Of a stretch of DNA of 64,000 nt, positions 58,063 through 64,000 are shown piece by piece (within the stretch, counting starts at the first letter, position 1; each line of letters begins with the position of its first letter). A program made the position numbers and the translations under genes. Source of the stretch: JBAWAP01 sp049589355 (GTDB taxonomy: Bacteria > Chloroflexota > Anaerolineae > VGOG01); NCBI GenBank assembly GCA_049589355.1, contig JBAWAP010000323.1, positions 30,261 through 94,260 on the forward strand, in the 5' to 3' direction. The notes beneath the pieces are model-generated. The model did no database searches and had not been told where the DNA came from. It was given only the letters and a program-made list of their open reading frames with translations.

Positions 58063-58104
58063 GGCCTTTCAAACGCAATGGTTAACATTCCTTAGAGTTA
58101 ACAT

Positions 58105-58251
58105 ATGGAATGGCAGCCTGTCTTCAAGGGCGTCTCGCCCCGCGAAGTCTACGAACGCGGCGGGTATGGCGATGAACCTCCCAGAGGATTGAGCGACCGG
58201 GACGTTATCGAGATCGTGGAGAAGTCCTTGCGGCGCATGCGCTGCAACTGA
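58105..58251 (+). CDS. 48-aa ORF of unknown origin
   Basis: Reads MEWQPVFKGVSPREVYERGG, then YGDEPPRGLSDRDVIEIVEK and SLRRMRCN. No ribosome site is visible. It may be a piece of a larger lost gene, together with the next ORF. Confidence 0.35.
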   Translation: MEWQPVFKGVSPREVYERGGYGDEPPRGLSDRDVIEIVEKSLRRMRCN

Positions 58252-58281
58252 TGCAGGAACTGCCTTGCAATAACAGATGAG

Positions 58282-58407
58282 ATGGACAACCAACTACTGA
58301 ACCGGCTGCTGGCCCGCGACGAGGGATTCTTGCGCCAGGAAGGTAAGAAACGGGGCACGCGTTACTATCCAACGGACAAGTTGAAGAATATTCTGAAGAA
58401 TGCTTGA
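58282..58407 (+). pseudogene. 41-aa remnant of a winged-helix C-terminus
   Basis: Reads MDNQLLNRLLARDEGFLRQE, GKKRGTRYYPTDKLKNILKN. The pattern LxxxGxxRGTxY is like the last winged helix of AlbA_2 proteins, so it is probably the tail of a second lost AlbA_2 gene. Confidence 0.5.
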
Positions 58408-58505
58408 TATGTTTCTCGTATACCACTTACGAAACATAATTCAGAGAAACATATCTGATCCACAGCCCGGCACCATTGTCGCTGGACCAACAGGAGGCAA
58501 AGAGA

Positions 58506-59360
58506 TTGGATTGCATCCACACTCAGATCCACAACAAAGAAGAGGCTAGCCTCGAATTCACACGCGGCTTCTACGTCCATTTTGACCAGATCAGCCGCAT
58601 CCTGAGCTTGGTGGCCAGAAATCCTGACCAAGGTCGTTTTTATCGGGCGGAACTGGCGGAGGCAACGGGGCTGTCCGAGATACAAGTTGGCGTCCAGGCC
58701 AAGATCGCCGCCGCCATGGGCTTGCTGGTGCCTGTCAGCTACCGCTTGACCGACTTTGGCCGACTGGTGAGCGATTATGACCTTTTCTTCGAAGACACTA
58801 GCACGCTGTGGGTGTGTCACTATGCACTCTCGGCTGCCCCCAAGCGGCTGTTGTGGAATCATGTCGTGAACTGCTTGCTGCCCACAGGCCAAACCTACTC
58901 AGCATCCGACGTGCGCGAAACACTGAGCAGCCTAGCCGAAACGCACTCTGCCCGCAGTCTGCAACGCAAGGTGCTCAAAGAGGTGCGCAGCATCTTCAAT
59001 GCCTACACCGAACAAGCCTTCCGCCAACTCCATTACCTGTGCGAGGCCGACGACGGCGCTTACGTTCTCACCAACTCGCCAGCTCCGGTGCCTACTGGTG
59101 CATTTCTCGCCATCCTGCTCATCTACCGCGACCGCTTCCAACCTGGCGCGTCTGGGCTGGAGGTGCCGACCATCTGCACCGCCGATCAAAGCCCCGGACG
59201 TCTCTTGCACCTCAGCGAGGCCCGTGTGCGGGCATTGCTGAACGAACTGCACGAGGCCGGTCGGCTAACCATCGAGGCTAAGGCCAACCTGGACCAGGTG
59301 CGCTTCAGGCCCGGCCAGACCTGGGTGGATGCAATGCAAATCTACTACGAGGAGCGTTAA
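58506..59360 (+). CDS. DUF4007-like protein
   Basis: About 284 aa. EFTRGFYVHFDQISRILSLV is a winged-helix-like start; LTDFGRLVSDYDLFFEDTST and LWVCHYALSAAPKRLLWNHV resemble the DUF4007 segment DPYLEDPATLWLLHW. DUF4007 genes are known from phosphorothioation-linked and other defence islands, where they are thought to be accessory DNA-contact proteins. It begins a run of three closely spaced genes. TTG at 58506 is chosen because AGGAGG lies eight bases upstream; TTG at 58476 is also in frame. Confidence 0.65.
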   Translation: MDCIHTQIHNKEEASLEFTRGFYVHFDQISRILSLVARNPDQGRFYRAELAEATGLSEIQVGVQAKIAAAMGLLVPVSYRLTDFGRLVSDYDLFFEDTSTLWVCHYALSAAPKRLLWNHVVNCLLPTGQTYSASDVRETLSSLAETHSARSLQRKVLKEVRSIFNAYTEQAFRQLHYLCEADDGAYVLTNSPAPVPTGAFLAILLIYRDRFQPGASGLEVPTICTADQSPGRLLHLSEARVRALLNELHEAGRLTIEAKANLDQVRFRPGQTWVDAMQIYYEER

Positions 59361-59361
59361 T

Positions 59362-59832
59362 GTGTCCCGGCTCAAGTTGCCCGATTACATCGCCACCCAG
59401 GCCACCGAGAGCTACCGGGCCTTCATCATCCATGGCCCGGCCATGAGCGGTAAAACCCGCCTGGCGCAGCGCATGGTGGATGTGCTGGGCGCATACGTCC
59501 TGGACCTGCAAGCTCATTTCGTCGCCCATCGCGACCTTTGTGCTCGCATTGACCGCTACCGCCCTCGCGACCTGGAGCGCTTGCTGCTGGCGCTGGACGT
59601 GCCTGAGTCGCTGGTCGTCGTGGACAACCTGGACTTTCTACTCAACACCTGGTCGCCCCACCACAAGCGGGAGCTCGTGGCCATGATAGATCGTCGTCTG
59701 CGGTCTCCCAGAGACACCGACAAGACCTTCGCCTTTCTCATCCAGACCGATCCGGTGATCGTTCGCCATGAATTGACCAACACGCGGGGGCAACCTCGTA
59801 TCCTGCCCATAGATGCCTTCTACGCCCTCTGA
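59362..59832 (+). CDS. Small P-loop ATPase, BrxF-like
   Basis: A 156-aa protein. RAFIIHGPAMSGKTRLAQRM gives Walker A, LVVVDNLDFLLNTW Walker B, and FAFLIQTDPVIVRHEL the following strand. Size and order fit BrxF, the small P-loop protein that precedes BrxC in type 3 BREX. GTG lies one base after the upstream stop; GAGGAG is six bases before it. A large ATPase gene follows after 53 bases. Confidence 0.65.
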   Translation: MSRLKLPDYIATQATESYRAFIIHGPAMSGKTRLAQRMVDVLGAYVLDLQAHFVAHRDLCARIDRYRPRDLERLLLALDVPESLVVVDNLDFLLNTWSPHHKRELVAMIDRRLRSPRDTDKTFAFLIQTDPVIVRHELTNTRGQPRILPIDAFYAL

Positions 59833-59885
59833 CGGCGCGGTAGGGGCACAACCCTTGCGGTTGCCCAGTGAGGGAGGAGTAATGC

Positions 59886-62800
59886 CATGACCAAAATCAA
59901 AGAACTCGTTGACATCAAGTCCGGCTACGCCCGCTACGTCAACCTGGTGCAGACCTTCAACGATGAGACGGACAATCGGGCGCGGATGGAGCAGTACATG
60001 CCGGTTACATCCCACCGCCAGGCTTTCGAGCGATTGACCCGCGCCCTCTATCCCAAGGACAACCGAGTCTACCTGCTGACCGGCAGTTACGGCACCGGCA
60101 AGTCACACCTCTGCCTGATGCTGGCCAATTACCTGTCCCTTAAGCCAGATGACCCAGAGATGGTCGCTTTCTTTGACAACTGGGCGCAGCGGGACGCGGC
60201 CGGGGCAGAGAAGGTACGCAACCTGCGGGGCGAGGGCCGCTATCTGGTCGCCCTGTGCGAGTACGGCGTTGGCGACGACTTCGACAGCATAGTGCTGCGG
60301 GCTATCGGCCGGGCCTGTGAACGCGAGGGCATCGAGGAGGTCTGGCTGGATACCGAATACCACGAGGCCATCCGCCAGGTCGAGCGTTGGGAAGCTCAGG
60401 CCCAGGCTGGTGCGGCCACCAGTGCCGTCTTCCGGGCCTTCCAGGACGAATTGAGCCGCCGATACGCCGGGTGGTCGTTGGATGGACTGAAAGACGACCT
60501 GGCCGACTACAGCCAGGAAGCACGGGCGATGTTCAAAGAATTGTATCGGGCCGTTGTCGGCAACGACTTCACCTACAGCAAGGACAATCTGGTCCTCATC
60601 TTGAGCGACTTCCTGGGCAACACTTTCTTTAAGGCCCGCTACAAGGGCCTCGCCATTATCGCCGACGAGTTTGGCTACCTGCTGGACAAGGGTGCCATCC
60701 GCATTGATACCTTCCACCGTTTCACCGAAATGTGCAGCCAGGAAGTGTCCGGCTCGCGCCTGATCTTCGTCGGCACAGGCCACAAACCCCTTCCGGCCTA
60801 CAGCGGGGGCGGGCTGTCGGCGCTGGACTACCGCGTGGTCGCCGACCGGGTGACCGAGGTTCCCTTGCAATCCGAGGGGCTGGAGGACATCATCGCTGCC
60901 GTCGTTATCCCGGACAAGGAACACCCGATCTGGCAGGCCGAGGTGGTTGGTCGAACCAGTATGTTCAACCACTTCGCCCTGACCACTAGCCGAGTGGGTA
61001 TCTTCCAGCATCTCAAGGGGCCAGAGCTTAGGCAGCGCATCGTCGAGAACATCTACCCCATGCATCCCATGGCCACCTACTGCGTCATCCAACTCTCCAC
61101 CGAAGTTGGCTCCAATGCCCGCTCCGTATTCACCTTCTTCTCCGGTGCCTTCAGCCCTGGTGATGGCTCCTATCCCTGGTACGTCGCCGAAACCGACGTC
61201 GTCACCGGCGATCACCTGAACCTCTATACGGCCGACCTGCTGACCACCTACTTCCAGAACGAGCTCAAACCCGACAACACCGACGCCCGCGAGGCGGTCC
61301 GCCAGCACATTCGCAACTACCGCGCCTCGCTACGGGAGGTGCAGAAGCAGGCCGCTGCTCGCCTGGATGGGATGGTGGACCCCCTGGTGCGACGCATCCT
61401 GGACCTGATGCTGGTGTATGAGATCGCCGGCATCGCCAACACTGCCGACAACCTGGCTTTCGGTCTCTACTGCGAGGCAGATGAGGATCGCGCGCGATTG
61501 GACAATCGGCTGGCTGCATTGGTCAAGGACAAAACCCTCTTCCGCGCCACCACGGGTGTCTACGAGTTCCGGCGCAGCGAGGCGGCTGACTTTGAGACCA
61601 TGATCGAGGAATACAAAGCCGATCCGGAGAACCAGCCGGCCGATCTGGCCCAGGAGGTAGTAGAGCTGGTGCCCTTGGGCAAGGGGGAGCAGTGGCTGGA
61701 AGCAAAGAACTACAACCTGCCTTACGACGAGGACAGGCGTTTGTTGCGAGTCTTTGTCCGTCCCGGCGACCTGGAAGCGCAGCTCCCCCACGAGGGTGAG
61801 ATAGTGGACTTCTTCACCTACCAGGAACGGCGGAGGCAGGCGGTGAGCGACTGGAAAGAGCGCTATGAGGGTATAGCCATCTACGTCCTGTGCGAGACCG
61901 ATGAGGAGATCCAGCGGGCCCGCCGCCTGACCGAAGGAAATCAAAGCAGCTATGTCATCGTCGGCATCCCCCGCCAGCCCATCCCCATCCGCGAAGCAGT
62001 CATGAACCTGCGCGCCGTATTACACATCCAGAAGACCGAAGACCTGGACGCCATGTCGCTTCAGGATCGGTCGCGCCTGCAGCAGGACCTGATTGGCGAC
62101 GAGCAGAAGGGCTACAAGGGGGCATTTCTAAAAGCACGACGACAATACGTGACGGGCAAGGCCCTGACGTGGTACACGGCAGGGGGACGAGTCCTGGTGT
62201 CCCAACCGACCAGTGAGTACGAGCCAGCCGACGAGTTGATGAGAGATCTGTTCGATCGGCGCAACCCCTTCCCATCCGCCTATCTGAACCGCGTCCACGT
62301 CACCAAGTTCGGACCGGGCAAGGACGCTCCTCTCAGCGACGCGGTCGAGGCCCTCCTGCGCGCTCATCGTCCTGTAGAGATTGACCATAGTGCGGGTGCC
62401 AATCGGGGCGAGATCCGTTTCCTGAAGAAATGCTTTGCCGACAACGGGGCGCTGGTGCAACAGGGTCCCTATCGCGGCACCATCGCCGAGTATCAGGTCG
62501 AGACCAACCCCGATAAACTCCAAGGGAAACTGCCGGCGTTGGCGGCGATGATGAATCGCCTGCGAGGGCTGGACCAGGGGGAGAAGGTCCCGCTGCAGGA
62601 GTTGATTGAAACATACGCTCGCGACCCGTATGGACAGGGACCGGTAGCGCTGTCCCTCTACCTGGCCTGCGTCGTTCGCGCCTTCGGCGACGAACTGCGC
62701 CTGCAACTCCAGCCTGGCACCGTCGGCTGGGTGACCGTCCAAAGCGCCGACCTGATCTACGACCTGGTTCAGAAGCAGCACCCCAACGCGGTCTTCGAGC

Positions 62801-64000
62801 GACAGACGATCAGCGGACCCGCCCGCACGTTTATCAACGGCCTGTACAACCTCTTTGCGGCAGAGACAGGTGTCGTCGGCGAGAAACACACCATCAGTGA
62901 GGCATTTGGTGCAGTCCGTGCCTGGTGGACTGGCCTGCCCAACCTGGCCCGGGCGGCCGACATCTACCCTGCCGATACCCATCCCACGGCCCGCGCCCTG
63001 GTGGAGCTACTGGCCCAGGTCGAGACTCATAACCCTTACGCCTTCGTGCTTGGTGACCTACAGACTGTCTACGGCTACGACGTGCAAGAGGCCCTCACCG
63101 ACCACAGCCAGGCCCAGATCCTGGAGGCCCTCAAGGCCGACAAAGCAACCATTGAGGGCGGCCCCCAGTGGGTGAAAGCTGCCCTGCTGACCCAACTGAT
63201 GGAGCCCTTTGCGCCACAGGGCGACCTGTACGGCGACTACCAGGCAGCCATTGAAGCCTGGTACAGAGACGACCTGGACGATGGGCAAAAGGACCCCTAC
63301 GCTGGTTGGCACAACAACCAGTCGCAGGCCATCATCCAGCACCTGAAGACCATCACCAACATCGAGACCACCTTTTTCGAGAGACTACCGGCCCACGCCG
63401 GCTTTGGCCTGGGCCATGTGGATGATTGGCACCGCGACCGTAGCGCCGAATATGTGCGCATGTTCAGCGATGGGCTGGTGCACATCGAGGCCAACCGAAT
63501 CCAGGTCCCGGCACCGGTCTGGGAAGTGCGTGGTGTAGGCGTCAAGAGACAGCCCACTCGCGATGGTGCGCAGATCGTTTATCGGCGTGGCGTCAAACTG
63601 GTTGTTGATGTGCCAGAGCCGGGCGTGGTCGTCTACCTGACCGAGACCGGTGCCGATCCCCGCGATGCCGGCATTCAGCGGCAGCGGATCGAAGACAGCT
63701 ACCAACTTAGCGTGAAGCGCAGCCCGAACGTCAAACTGGTCAGCCAGGCGAAGGATGGGACCTTCGGGCAGGTGATCACCCTGTCCTTCGTCAACGAGGA
63801 CACCAAGTACGAGGTACAGCCGGCTGTCCAGCGGATGCTTCCGGAGATGCAGGAAGAGTACAAGTTCGTCTTCCCCCAAGACCGCGAAGCCCTGCTCGTC
63901 ACCATCCGCAGCCTGCTGGACAGTGCTATCGAGCGCGGGTTGGTGGATGAGGCACAAGCGCGGGACTTGTTGGAGGGATTGGTGGGGGAGTTGGGAAGAC
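59886..64000 (+). CDS. Large P-loop ATPase, BrxC/PglY-like, cut by window end
   Basis: At least 1371 codons, open at the end of the window. VYLLTGSYGTGKSHLCLML (near residue 61) is Walker A of the GxxGSGKSH kind found in BrxC and PglY; LAIIADEFGYLLDKG (near 256) is Walker B, followed by SRLIFVGTGHKPL (sensor). The remaining part is long, mostly helical, without a second domain I recognise. BrxC-like ATPases are core BREX parts needed for methylation and exclusion. ATG has GGGAGGAG upstream. Missing downstream genes would show whether PglZ, a helicase or another methyltransferase belongs to it. Confidence 0.75.

Noticed and set aside
60103..61308. 401-codon minus-strand frame inside the giant ATPase gene
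   Set aside because: The plus strand there carries Walker motifs and an unbroken frame to the window end; the minus frame shows no domain.
1..64000. Search for tRNA and rRNA genes
   Set aside because: No cloverleaf with GGTTCGAATCC-type T loop and matching acceptor stem, and no rRNA stretch, was recognised by eye.

Overview
The window looks like a chromosomal contig of an uncultured Chloroflexota bacterium, most likely Anaerolineae-like. This is inferred from overall style, not from a marker gene. The style includes secreted proteins with Thr/Pro-rich linkers, LVIVD and BNR repeat proteins ending in a YLPLV-type tail, a eukaryote-like IleS, DUF4416 and AmrS genes, very regular TTGACA-17-TATAAT promoters, and many short palindromic and heptamer repeats. 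Coding density is high. No rRNA, tRNA, transposase or CRISPR array was seen.

Layout. 0-5.1 kb: sugar-use operon (GH4 glycosidase, LysM-fused sugar-binding protein, two ABC permeases, no ATPase). 5.1-7.3 kb, minus strand: CelD-like acetyltransferase, thiazoline-carboxylate-hydrolase-like protein, HAD phosphatase. 7.4-13.7 kb: orphan 2-oxoacid:ferredoxin oxidoreductase gamma subunit, DUF5678 protein, CCA-adding enzyme, then UbiA prenyltransferase, radical SAM/SPASM protein and polyprenyl synthase, which look like a prenylated-cofactor pathway. 13.7-24 kb: SpoIIE-like phosphatase, large pentapeptide/membrane/PPC protein, BNR protein, P-loop kinase, Mth938-like protein, SecD-SecF, LVIVD repeat protein. 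24-28 kb: ThiI, DUF4416, FecR-like protein, PflX-like radical SAM.

28-34 kb is an accessory zone: two nucleotidyltransferase/partner pairs, a SIR2-like protein, gene remnants, and an exonuclease/SNF2-SWIM helicase pair. One nucleotidyltransferase cassette is bracketed by a 121-bp duplication of the start of pflX. 34-49 kb is mostly core: aldo-keto reductase, AspS, a 6S RNA in front of mgsA, a metallo-hydrolase, RNase H, then an isoleucine-type T-box leading GNAT, AlaX-like and ileS genes, a DksA/TraR zinc finger, two lspA paralogues, RluD, AmrS, and two toxin-antitoxin pairs (VapBC-like and TumAE-like) with near-identical promoters.

49.5-64 kb is a defence island: HTH protein, Eco57I/PglX-like methyltransferase, DUF262/DUF1524 GmrSD-like protein, AlbA_2/Schlafen-type protein, DUF4007-like protein, a small BrxF-like P-loop protein and a large BrxC/PglY-like P-loop ATPase that runs off the end. 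It resembles BREX but does not match a BREX type that I know. The DUF262 gene is bracketed by a duplicated piece of the methyltransferase 3' end, echoing the pflX case.

The most unusual genome-wide feature is a set of palindromic and 7-8-bp tandem repeats built as inverted halves. They occur between genes, inside the T-box leader, and in frame inside coding genes (ileS twice, the methyltransferase four times, rluD, radical SAM, both permeases), as Rickettsia palindromic elements do.
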